NCBI GenBank assembly: GCA_910585875.1
Contig: CAJUIK010000073.1
Coordinates: 1 to 8,614, forward strand
DNA from: an uncultured Eubacteriales bacterium
GTDB taxonomy: Bacteria; Bacillota; Clostridia; Oscillospirales; Butyricicoccaceae
Direction of reading: 5' to 3'
Length of the DNA: 8,614 nt
The stretch's first letter is position 1. Each line of letters begins with the position of its first letter. The notes under the pieces are model-generated. The model had not been told where the DNA came from, made no database searches, and saw nothing but the letters and a program-made list of their open reading frames with translations. The translations under genes were made by a program, and so were the position numbers. Shown here in pieces: positions 1 through 6,415 of the stretch.

Positions 1-88
1 AAGGCCTGCCCCCGCTCTTTTTGTCCTTCTGCGACGAACAATCTTGATGCATTCTACCCCATTAAAAACCGATTTTTCACGCAAAATA

Positions 89-110
89 GGGGCAAAAACG
101 GGGCAAAAAC
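89..110. repeat. Tandem 11-bp direct repeat (2 copies)
   Basis: Two exact copies of GGGGCAAAAAC lie head to tail at 89-99 and 100-110, preceded by a partial GCAAAATAGG. They fall in non-coding DNA. No function can be assigned. Such short repeats can be protein-binding sites or slippage products. Confidence 0.6.
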
Positions 111-255
111 AATCTCTCTTTTCTGCTTACCAGCTTGAAATCAATTATATTAGGGGGCCAAGCCGCGTCTCCATTCCCTTGGCCGCCCTGAAAAAGCGCG
201 GAACTTAGGCTCCGTTTCTCAGTCTAAACTACCGCCTTTCTTCCCTTTTATACAG

Positions 256-295
256 GCGCCCTTGGCGGCAGATGATCGCCGCCAAGGGTGCTTTT
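256..295 (+). terminator. Strong Rho-independent terminator
   Basis: A 14-bp stem (256-269 with 278-291, one G-T pair) closes an 8-nt loop and is followed directly by TTTT and ATCG. The T-run lies on the right, so it ends + strand transcription. The other strand has no T-run after the hairpin. It separates upstream transcription from the promoter of the S8 peptidase gene at 387-415. Confidence 0.85.
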
Positions 296-386
296 ATCGC
301 GCAAAATCCTTTCAAACAGAATAAATAGGAATTATTGGACAATATCCTCACATAACCAGGCCAGCTATTTTTTCACAGAGCGCCTA

Positions 387-415
387 TTGACAAACAACCT
401 GTAGTGTGTTATTCT
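387..415 (+). promoter_or_regulatory. Sigma-A promoter of the S8 lipoprotein gene
   Basis: A perfect -35 TTGACA (387-392), a 17-bp spacer and a -10 TATTCT (410-415) with an extended-10 TG at 407-408. Transcription should begin near 422, giving a leader of about 35 nt before the ATG at 459. No operator is obvious. Confidence 0.8.
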
Positions 416-458
416 TCTGGCAGATCAATAGGGACGTTTTGTGAAAGGAGACGCTTTT

Positions 459-2003
459 ATGAACTTGAAACGACTGCCGGCCGCGCTGGCCGCTTTGGCT
501 CTGACCTCCAACTTGACGGCTTGTCAAAATCATGGAGAGTCACAGCCAGAACGGCCCGAACAACAGCCTTTAGAGGCGGATCAACAGCTTCTTTCGGAAC
601 CTGTTCCCGCAGGAATTTACTATACTGCCTCTTGGACTCCAAAACACCGCGTTCAACTGCAAGAAGTTCTCTGGCAAGCAGACGAGCAGGGCAATCTGGC
701 GCTGGAACTGGCGATTTCCAGCCCCTTTGCAGGGGGCTGGGCGCTGTTGAACAGCGAGGAAACCGCCATTCAACAGCAGGAACAGGGATTGAGCCAAGGA
801 GAAAACCAAATTTCTATTTCCATTCCCGCCCAACAAGCTGAAAACCGGGAGTTTATTTTTCTTCTAACGCCCGATAAAGGGGAATGGGAAAATTTTTGCA
901 TCGAACTGCCTCAAAACTGGGAGGCAGGGCAGAAATACCTGCTGCAAGACGGGCGATTTGCGCAGCCGCCCCTCCGAACATACTCGGAGGCGAGGAGCGA
1001 GCTGGGCCGAAACTATGATTTGAGCAAAATTGAGCAAATTTCTGAGTCCAAGCTGCGCAGTCTAACCTTTGACCAGGGGACCATTTTCCCCGAAACGGGG
1101 ATGCCGGAAAATCTGACGCCGGAACAGTTGATGGAACAGGCCATGGATCCGGGCCTGGGCGTCCGGCAGCTACGTCAGCAAGGAGTGGACGGTCAAGGGG
1201 TTTCTGTGGCCATTATCGACCAGCCGATCCCCAAACGCCATTTGACAACGCACCCGGAATATGCCGGGAAGTTTAAGATATACCAAAATTTTACCGAATT
1301 CGATAGCAGTATGCACGGCCCGGCCGTCGCCAGTCTCTTGGTCGGCGAAAACTGCGGCGTGGCGCCGGGAGCTCGTCTCTATTACGCCGCTGTCAATTCT
1401 GCCAGCGGCGACGCGAAAGACTACTCCGACGCGCTGAACTGGCTGATCCATCTGAACCAGACTCTTCCAGAGGGAGAGAAGATTCGGGTGGTCTCTGTTT
1501 CAGCCGCGCCGGGCTCCAAAACAGGCCCGTTCACGCAGAATAACGAGCTTTGGGAAGAAGCCCGCCAGCGGGCGCTGGCAGAGGGAATGTTGGTGCTGGA
1601 TGTGACAGAAAAATCGGGCGTCCAATTCATGCGGGGATACTGCGAACCAGAGACGATTCAAGATCCGTCAAAACTGGTTGCGGGAGAGCCCGGCCGCCCA
1701 GATAGTAATCCGGGAGGATATCTTTGGCGCACACTTGAGGTTCCCACGTCCTGCCGCACTACCGCCGGAATGTGGGTCGGCTCGGAAGAAAGCAGTCAAT
1801 ACACATATTGGGGCGTAGGAGGTCTGAGCTGGGGTATCCCTTATGCCGCCGGCGTGCTGGCCCTGGGCTGGCAAATTCGCCCCGATCTGTCCCCAGACCA
1901 AATGCTGGATCTGCTGCTGAAAACCGCCGCAAAGAACGACTTGGGCTTCCCCTGCATCAATCCGCCTGCCTTTATCCAAGCGATTCGGGAGATTTCGCAG
2001 TAG
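459..2003 (+). CDS. Divergent subtilisin-like (S8) serine peptidase lipoprotein
   Basis: A predicted cell-surface serine peptidase of 514 aa. The ATG at 459 is chosen because GAAAGGAG (442-449) sits 9 nt upstream; an in-frame GTG at 441 overlaps that site. Residues 1-22 are a lipoprotein signal: a basic start, a hydrophobic Ala/Leu core and lipobox LTAC with Cys22. Residues about 23-235 form an N-terminal region rich in Gln/Glu with no recognised fold. The S8 domain covers about 235-514: Asp254 in AIIDQP, His286 in MHGPAVAS and Ser457 in GGLSWGIPYAAG, with family-like D-H and H-S spacing. The usual oxyanion-hole Asn block (AAGNSG) reads DVTEKSG, with Lys385 where Asn is expected. The gene stands alone between its promoter and a terminator. 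The substrate is unknown. The fold assignment is firm; whether it is an active protease is uncertain. Confidence 0.87.
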   Translation: MNLKRLPAALAALALTSNLTACQNHGESQPERPEQQPLEADQQLLSEPVPAGIYYTASWTPKHRVQLQEVLWQADEQGNLALELAISSPFAGGWALLNSEETAIQQQEQGLSQGENQISISIPAQQAENREFIFLLTPDKGEWENFCIELPQNWEAGQKYLLQDGRFAQPPLRTYSEARSELGRNYDLSKIEQISESKLRSLTFDQGTIFPETGMPENLTPEQLMEQAMDPGLGVRQLRQQGVDGQGVSVAIIDQPIPKRHLTTHPEYAGKFKIYQNFTEFDSSMHGPAVASLLVGENCGVAPGARLYYAAVNSASGDAKDYSDALNWLIHLNQTLPEGEKIRVVSVSAAPGSKTGPFTQNNELWEEARQRALAEGMLVLDVTEKSGVQFMRGYCEPETIQDPSKLVAGEPGRPDSNPGGYLWRTLEVPTSCRTTAGMWVGSEESSQYTYWGVGGLSWGIPYAAGVLALGWQIRPDLSPDQMLDLLLKTAAKNDLGFPCINPPAFIQAIREISQ

Positions 2004-2041
2004 CCCGGTTCCCTTTCTTTCGCGCCTGTTTTACCCATCGA

Positions 2042-2075
2042 CACAGGGCGGCGGCATTTTTGCCGCCGCCCTGTG
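2042..2075 (+). terminator. Hairpin terminator between convergent genes
   Basis: A perfect 14-bp GC-rich stem (2042-2055 with 2062-2075) has an ATTTTT loop and lies 38 nt after the S8 stop codon. The + side tail CTCTTCCCTT is pyrimidine-rich but not a clean T-run. It lies 30 nt past the stop of the convergent esterase-like gene and may also slow - strand transcription, although that side lacks a T-run. Confidence 0.7.
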
Positions 2076-2105
2076 CTCTTCCCTTGGCGAACCGAGCTGG
2101 ATTTG

Positions 2106-3359
2106 TTATTGATTCAGGATGGAGGAGGGCGTCACAGACTGAAATACAATCATACCGTCAAAAGCGGCTTGCGGGATTATGGAGACGGTATATGCGGCTT
2201 TCATTTTCGTCTGCATCTTCGTCAGCCCCACGTTCAGAGCAGTGATCGTCTGCTGGCCGCCCAAAATCCGCTCCCAGTTTTCGTCATCCGCGACGCTGGC
2301 AAAATCCACAAAATACGGGCCCCTTTCCCCGCCGGCAAACAGGGTATTCAGCTCGTTTTCGTTGCCGACCTCCATAATCTCAAATTCCCCATTGTCCATT
2401 TGAGACTGAAACTGTGTTTTCTGGGCGTCTGTCCCAATCGCATAATAGCCGTTCCCCAGGTTTTTGGACAGCAATTCCCCCAGACAAACATATCCTGCGA
2501 CAGAGGTTTTCCCAATATGCCCATTGTGCCCGTTGACGAACAGAAGGCTGCCGTCGCCATGCTGCAAAAACCACTCCGCCTTTTCATACATATGCCGGTC
2601 GCGGGTTTCGTTATAGTTGTTGCTGAGCTGGGCGTCGCAATCATCATACATACTCTTGGCGCATTCCCTGGCAAATTCAAAAGCAGGCTGGCCGCAGCGC
2701 TCCACAATCTCGCCTTCTATGGCGTCCAGTTGATTCATCAATTCGGCAACGCGCTCTTTTGCGTCTTTCCATGCAGCTTCGTCAAAAGAACTCCTGTTTT
2801 CATCCGTCAGCTGTGCCAGAGTTTCCGCATAACGCGCGCTTAAGGCCGGATCGGTCTTATCCATAACGGAGAAGAGATATTCTTTATTGTTGTCAAACCG
2901 CTGCATATCCATGCCATAAAAATGCAGCGCTTCTTCCTGAGGGACGGTTTCATTATAGGCCCGCATCCAATCCACCAGATCAGCCATTTCCTGGGTGCGA
3001 TAAATGGCAAACCCAATTTCTGCAACCGCTTCTTGGACCGTTCCATGGCTGCCGTTGATATATTGGTCGACTTTGAGGGCGCCGCCAAAATCCCCTTCTA
3101 TAATGAACGTGCGGCAACCGTTGTTTTCCACCAAAGCTTTGAATACGTCCCATTTCATTTGATGATATTGGGCCGCGCCATGGCTTGCCTCGCCCAGCCC
3201 GACTATCCGCACATAGGAAGGCACGGAAATAGTGCCAATATCAAACTGGGCATCAGATAAATCTGCCGCGGCGGAAGATCCAGGGGCGCCGCACCCCGCC
3301 AGCAGGGCCAGGCACGCCGCCAGCGAAAGAAACAACATAAAAACTTTTTCCCGCTTCAC
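2106..3359 (-). CDS. Erythromycin esterase (Ere) family lipoprotein
   Basis: A 417-aa protein of the erythromycin-esterase superfamily. The start is the GTG at 3359, with AAGGAG (3370-3375) 10 nt upstream; upstream in-frame codons translate to an Arg/Ala-rich non-protein-like stretch. Residues 1-23 are a lipoprotein signal with lipobox LAGC (Cys23), so the enzyme should be anchored outside the membrane. Family motifs appear in order: GLGEASHG (Glu57, His60), IIEGDFGG (Glu88), YGMDMQ, a RDRHMYEKAEWFL helix around residue 255, and NGHNGHIGK (His278, His281). These match the His/Glu active-site set known for EreA/EreB. Those resistance enzymes hydrolyse macrolide lactones in the cytosol. A surface-anchored member may act on a different ester, so macrolide resistance should not be assumed. 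No clear promoter was seen in the 198-nt gap upstream. Confidence 0.85.
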   Translation of the reverse strand: MKREKVFMLFLSLAACLALLAGCGAPGSSAAADLSDAQFDIGTISVPSYVRIVGLGEASHGAAQYHQMKWDVFKALVENNGCRTFIIEGDFGGALKVDQYINGSHGTVQEAVAEIGFAIYRTQEMADLVDWMRAYNETVPQEEALHFYGMDMQRFDNNKEYLFSVMDKTDPALSARYAETLAQLTDENRSSFDEAAWKDAKERVAELMNQLDAIEGEIVERCGQPAFEFARECAKSMYDDCDAQLSNNYNETRDRHMYEKAEWFLQHGDGSLLFVNGHNGHIGKTSVAGYVCLGELLSKNLGNGYYAIGTDAQKTQFQSQMDNGEFEIMEVGNENELNTLFAGGERGPYFVDFASVADDENWERILGGQQTITALNVGLTKMQTKMKAAYTVSIIPQAAFDGMIVFQSVTPSSILNQ

Positions 3360-3466
3360 AACATTACATCTCCTTATGGGTCGCGGCGGCGCGGCGGCCG
3401 CGGCCCGTGTCGTCTTCGTTTTGCTATGGGCCTTGCTGCGGCGGGGCCAGGGCTTTTTCGCAACAA

Positions 3467-3510
3467 TGCCCGTGGCCGGAGCCCTGCGCAAGGTTCTCCG
3501 GCCACGGGCA
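3467..3510 (-). terminator. Long GC-rich hairpin after the DUF1177-AroM-M29 operon
   Basis: A perfect 15-bp stem (3467-3481 with 3496-3510) closes a 14-nt loop, 47 nt past the stop of the M29 peptidase gene. On the - strand it is followed by TTGTTGCG, a weak T-run. On the + strand the following bases are CAAATTTG. It most likely ends or attenuates the operon before the Ere-family gene, but the tail is not ideal. Confidence 0.55.
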
Positions 3511-3557
3511 CAAATTTGATTCAATTGACAAACTAACCCGGAGCATGGCCGTCGGGC

Positions 3558-4499
3558 CTACCCGACAAATTCGCCTTGTTTGAGAATCAGCTGGTCGTCC
3601 AGATAAAGGTCGGGCTTCAGGATGATGCCGTCCATGTGGCAGTCCGCCTTGTTTTGGCCGCCGAAGGAAGTATTGGTGCCAAAGGCGATATGAACTGTGC
3701 CATAGACCTTCTCATCCTCCAGGATGATGCCGCACAGGATGGCCTTGTCGTTGGCGCCAATGCCCAACTCGCCCACTGTGCCGTTTTCCGGCTTTTGGAG
3801 CAGGATATCCAGCTTCCCGTCATGTTCGCCGTCGATGCGGGTCAGCACGCCGTTTTCAATGGTCACGACCAGAGGGCTGTCCAGCTTGCCCACCCCCACC
3901 ATGCTGCCGTCGATCACCATGGTTCCCTGGGTTCCGTTTTCCACCGGGGCGATATAGGCCTCGCCGGAGGGCAGATTGCCGCTGGAGCCCGGCTGCCGGT
4001 AGACGCCGGGGGAAGGCACGCCCTTGCGGCCCCGGAGATCCAGGGTCAGCTCATGGCCGTCCTTGCAGATTCGGGCTTGAGACGCCTGGTCCAGCCTTTG
4101 AGTGAGCCGGGCCACCAGCCGGCCCACCTGGTCGTAGTCGGCGGTAATGGCTCCCTGCTGAAACATCCCCTCGGTGATGCCGGGCATCGTAGCCATTCGG
4201 GCGCCGTTTTTCACCGCCTGAATCCGGGCGTTGGTGTGGGTCAGGGATTTGGCCGTGGGGCACAGAATCACGTCCGCCGCAGCCATGGCGGCGGCCACCG
4301 GCTCGGGCGGCTCTTCGCCGGAGACAGAGCGCTCCAGCATCTGCATGAACATGGCTTCGGCGCCCAATTCTTTGGCGGCCAGATAAAGGGCCCGGCCGAT
4401 GGATTCCCGGGTGTCGTCCGTCACCACCAGCACGGTTTCGCCCGGCTTCACATCCAAACTGGAGCGCAGCACGGATTTTGCGTTTTCTATCAGGTTCAT
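3558..4499 (-). CDS. M29-family metallo-aminopeptidase (aminopeptidase T-like)
   Basis: A 313-aa cytosolic metallopeptidase of the thermophilic aminopeptidase (M29, COG2309) type, which removes N-terminal residues from peptides using a two-metal site. The ATG at 4499 has AGGAGG (4509-4514) 9 nt upstream; an in-frame ATG at 4535 lacks such a site. Expected metal ligands are visible: Glu180 in LPSGEAYIAP, Glu244 in GELGIG, His270 in VHIAFG, and His288 plus Asp290 in CHMDGI. The protein is shorter than classical aminopeptidase T/AmpS (about 400 aa), mainly at the N-terminal side. It is the third gene of the - strand operon, 73 nt after the AroM-like gene, so it should degrade a peptide handled or released by the first two products. 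The conserved ligand set argues that it is active; specificity is not predictable. Confidence 0.85.
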   Translation of the reverse strand: MNLIENAKSVLRSSLDVKPGETVLVVTDDTRESIGRALYLAAKELGAEAMFMQMLERSVSGEEPPEPVAAAMAAADVILCPTAKSLTHTNARIQAVKNGARMATMPGITEGMFQQGAITADYDQVGRLVARLTQRLDQASQARICKDGHELTLDLRGRKGVPSPGVYRQPGSSGNLPSGEAYIAPVENGTQGTMVIDGSMVGVGKLDSPLVVTIENGVLTRIDGEHDGKLDILLQKPENGTVGELGIGANDKAILCGIILEDEKVYGTVHIAFGTNTSFGGQNKADCHMDGIILKPDLYLDDQLILKQGEFVG

Positions 4500-4572
4500 C
4501 CTTTGGTTCCTCCTGTCAAAGCGGGGCGGGGACAAGCGCCGGGCCCCTCTGCGATGGTACGGCGGCGGGCCC

Positions 4573-5247
4573 TCAGCCCGCCAGCTCGGCCGCTACCCGG
4601 GCCAACAGTGTGCGGGAAAGCAGGACGTTTTTGCCTGTGGCCTGGGCGAAAATTTGCTTCATTTCTATCGTATATCCAATGCAATCCAACAAAATCAAAT
4701 CGCAATCTGTCTGGGCCATCTGCCGGGCCGCTTGGCGGATCCCCTCCAACCCCTCGTAAGGGGAGGCGGCGACCACTTGGGCCTGGGGAACGTATTTTTC
4801 CCACTTGCGTTTGCTCTGTTCCAGCTGCAAGGGGGAGGGCGTGACCACCCCGATTTTGCCCGAAGCCGTCAGCGCCGGGGCTACTCCCTGTAAAATGCGG
4901 TTGGGAAAAATCAAGGGCACGTCGGCCCGGAACACATCCGGGAAATCGCCGGTGCAGAAAAACAAAATCAACCGGCATCCCTGGGCCTGCAAGTCTTCCA
5001 CGGCCCGCTGCATCCGGGGCAAGACGTGCTTTTCCGCAAAAGTCACGGAGCTGCCGTCAGCCAGCCGGGACACCAGCACATAATCCCCCGGTTCCGGGGC
5101 AAAGGCGGAGATTTCCTGCCGAGTCAAGCCGTCCAGGCCCCCGCGTTCCAGCAGCTGGCAATGGCCCAGCAGGGGCAGAATGTCCGCCGTCACGTCTACC
5201 CGGGGCGCTTGGCCCACGGTGACGGCGCCGATTTTCACCTTTTCCAT
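4573..5247 (-). CDS. AroM-family protein with paired cysteines
   Basis: A 224-aa cytosolic protein of the AroM family (PF07302), matching E. coli AroM closely in length and block order: KIGAVTVGQAPR at the N-terminus, SRLADGSSV near residue 60, KIGVVTPSPLQ near 131 and LLDCIGYT near 187. AroM itself has no established reaction; the name comes from its position beside aroL in enteric bacteria. The fold is related to Asp/Glu racemase-type enzymes. Cys98 (FFCTG) and Cys189 (DCIG) fall where those enzymes carry their two catalytic cysteines; as I recall, E. coli AroM has Ser at the first site. The ATG at 5247 lies 3 nt after the DUF1177 stop, with AAGGA inside the end of that gene, so translation is probably coupled. 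An amino-acid racemase or isomerase role is an inference. Confidence 0.85.
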   Translation of the reverse strand: MEKVKIGAVTVGQAPRVDVTADILPLLGHCQLLERGGLDGLTRQEISAFAPEPGDYVLVSRLADGSSVTFAEKHVLPRMQRAVEDLQAQGCRLILFFCTGDFPDVFRADVPLIFPNRILQGVAPALTASGKIGVVTPSPLQLEQSKRKWEKYVPQAQVVAASPYEGLEGIRQAARQMAQTDCDLILLDCIGYTIEMKQIFAQATGKNVLLSRTLLARVAAELAG

Positions 5248-5250
5248 TTT

Positions 5251-6189
5251 TTATTCCTTGCCCTTGGTTTGGAACTGGTTCATCGGCCCATAGAGCTTTT
5301 GAATCAGAGCGTATTCCTGCTCGTCGTAGAGCTTGCAGTCGCCCTTGCCATAGTACTTGGCCACCTCCAGCATAAAGCGGGCGGCTTCTTCGCAATCAGA
5401 AAAATGGGTGGCGCCGGTGGCGCAGCCGGCCACGGCGGTTTCCGTTGTAATAGCCACGCCTACCACAGGAGCGTTGGTGGCGGTAGCGGGCTGCAAAATG
5501 CTGTTCAGATGGTACAGGTTGTTGCCATAGGGGGTGATATCCTGCTGGGACAGGGCGAAGACCTGGGGCAGCTTGCCGGTTGTGGTCTGCATGACGTCCA
5601 GCAAATCGTCGCTGACTTTCAGAATATACCCTTCCTTGACGGTGGGGGAAATGGCGAAGCCCCGGGTATTGATAATCCGGTTGCCCTTGGTGGTGTCCAC
5701 CACCAGAATAGCGTCCAGCTCCGGCGTCACCTCCGCCTGGTTGACTTGAGCCATATCCAAGGGAGAGCCCATGAAGGGCACAGGCTTGTGGGGCTGGGTG
5801 GGGGCGTTGGGGCACACATGGGTGGAGATAAACACATCCCCCTCCAGGGCGTCGCCCTTGTTCTGCATATCCAGCAGCTTGGCGGCCAGAGTCAGGGCCA
5901 CCAAAGCGCCGTCGCCGTCGGACACAAAGCCGGTCATCTCCGGCCGGGCGCCTAGGCCGCCCAGACGGCCCAACAAACCGATGGTGGGCGCGGACCCGCC
6001 GCCGCTCTTGCCGTTTTTGCCCGGAATGCGGATTTTCACCATATCGGTGGAGCCCTTGGCGCCGGAAAGCACCTGGATCTCAATATTGGCGTCCGCCTTG
6101 ATGGAGCGCAGATACTCCGCCACAGCCTGCCCGCTGGCCGCGCCGCTGTCCAAAATGTCGTAAACCTCAATCAGTTGTTTGAGAAGCAT
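5251..6189 (-). CDS. DUF1177 family protein, first gene of operon
   Basis: A 312-aa protein of the DUF1177 family (PF06675), recognised from its whole-length pattern: GLLGRLGGLGARPEMTGF (residues about 71-88), SDGDGALVALTLAAKLLDM (90-108), STHVCPNAPTQPH (122-134) and CATGATHFSDCEEAARFM (256-273). Its function is not established. The SDGDGALVAL block followed by a helix, and conserved His124 and His134, look loosely like metal sites of M28/M42 di-zinc aminopeptidases, but this is a by-eye resemblance. The ATG at 6189 has AAAGGCAGG (6198-6206) 8 nt upstream. The gene is first in the operon, with a leader of about 135 nt after the promoter at 6332-6360. From general knowledge, DUF1177, AroM and M29-type genes recur together, sometimes with oligopeptide transporters; none is seen here. 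Confidence 0.85.
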   Translation of the reverse strand: MLLKQLIEVYDILDSGAASGQAVAEYLRSIKADANIEIQVLSGAKGSTDMVKIRIPGKNGKSGGGSAPTIGLLGRLGGLGARPEMTGFVSDGDGALVALTLAAKLLDMQNKGDALEGDVFISTHVCPNAPTQPHKPVPFMGSPLDMAQVNQAEVTPELDAILVVDTTKGNRIINTRGFAISPTVKEGYILKVSDDLLDVMQTTTGKLPQVFALSQQDITPYGNNLYHLNSILQPATATNAPVVGVAITTETAVAGCATGATHFSDCEEAARFMLEVAKYYGKGDCKLYDEQEYALIQKLYGPMNQFQTKGKE

Positions 6190-6250
6190 ACTATTTGCCT
6201 GCCTTTCATGATTATCCCGAAGTTTCCAAGTTGAAAATTTCTTGTGATTT

Positions 6251-6287
6251 GGATAATTTTCGGAAATCAGTTTACCGAAAATTCTCC
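6251..6287 (-). promoter_or_regulatory. Dyad in the leader of the DUF1177 operon
   Basis: Within the predicted 5' leader, AATTTTCGG (6255-6263) and CCGAAAATT (6275-6283) form a perfect 9-bp stem around an 11-nt loop. It extends to 13 positions with one mismatch (6251-6254 with 6284-6287). It has no T-run on the - strand, so it is not a terminator. It may be a regulator-binding site or a structured leader element. It does not match a riboswitch class that I recognise. Confidence 0.45.
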
Positions 6288-6331
6288 GTCAACTTCTCGT
6301 TTCTATAGAACCGCCATATAAATCTACGGCT

Positions 6332-6360
6332 ATTGTACCATAAAAAGCAACTATCCGCAA
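6332..6360 (-). promoter_or_regulatory. Sigma-A promoter of the DUF1177-AroM-M29 operon
   Basis: On the - strand, TTGCGG (6355-6360), a 17-bp spacer and TACAAT (6332-6337) with an extended-10 TGG just before it. Start of transcription is expected near 6325, about 135 nt before the DUF1177 ATG. Two of three AACTATC copies (6349-6355, 6359-6365; third at 6409-6415) overlap its -35 and spacer region, which could let a regulator block or help RNA polymerase. Confidence 0.65.
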
Positions 6361-6415
6361 CTATCGCGGAGTAGCTATTTTCAAGGCTTCCTAGCGGCGT
6401 ACAGTTCGAACTATC
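6349..6415. repeat. Three AACTATC copies at the operon promoter
   Basis: AACTATC occurs at 6349-6355, 6359-6365 and 6409-6415. The first two are exactly 10 bp apart, one helical turn, and overlap the -35 element and spacer. The third overlaps a perfect 10-bp palindrome AGTTCGAACT (6403-6412). The helical phasing suggests an operator, but a 7-mer could recur by chance in AT-rich DNA. Confidence 0.35.

Larger units (their letters stand above)
1..386. other. Left intergenic region, no supported gene
   Basis: No convincing gene is visible in this stretch. A + frame is open from the window edge and could give 53 codons from an ATG at 47 to a TAG at 206-208, but there is no ribosome binding site and the peptide is unfamiliar. 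A - strand ATG at 52 runs off the left edge with 17 codons and only a weak upstream purine run. What can be seen is a perfect tandem 11-bp repeat at 89-110 and a very strong hairpin terminator at 256-295. The terminator reads rightward, so some + strand transcript probably arrives here from outside the window or from an unrecognised RNA in this region. Confidence 0.5.

Noticed and set aside
1..52. Possible start of a leftward gene (ATG at 52, 17 codons visible)
   Set aside because: Too short to identify, and the upstream sequence has only a weak purine run. Sequence to the left is needed.
47..208. 53-codon + frame from an ATG at 47
   Set aside because: No ribosome binding site, no recognisable sequence, and a length within what chance allows.
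404..841. + strand frame overlapping the start of the S8 gene
   Set aside because: It begins inside the promoter -10 region and has Arg/Ser-rich shadow composition; the overlapping frame has a clean lipoprotein signal and binding site.
2073..2843. + strand frame (256 codons) opposite the Ere-family gene
   Set aside because: The opposite strand carries the Ere motifs in the correct order. This frame begins inside the terminator hairpin and has no binding site.
3370..3415. GC-rich run with GGCCGCGGCC before the Ere-family gene
   Set aside because: It is simple GC-rich low-complexity sequence. Self-complementarity is expected from composition, and no promoter or operator could be defined.
3360..3524. 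N-terminal extension of the Ere-family protein to an ATG at 3524
   Set aside because: It would bury the lipoprotein signal behind 55 residues rich in Arg and Ala and would run through the hairpin at 3467-3510. The GTG at 3359 has a good AAGGAG site.
3576..4844. Long + strand reading frame (422 codons) opposite the M29 and AroM genes
   Set aside because: It is antisense to two clearly recognisable genes, is His/Gly/Gln-rich without family motifs, and has no promoter or ribosome binding site of its own. GC-rich codons on the - strand keep it open.
5026..5955. Long + strand reading frame (309 codons) opposite AroM and DUF1177
   Set aside because: Same reasoning: it is antisense to recognised genes and has a low-complexity Gly/His/Gln composition.
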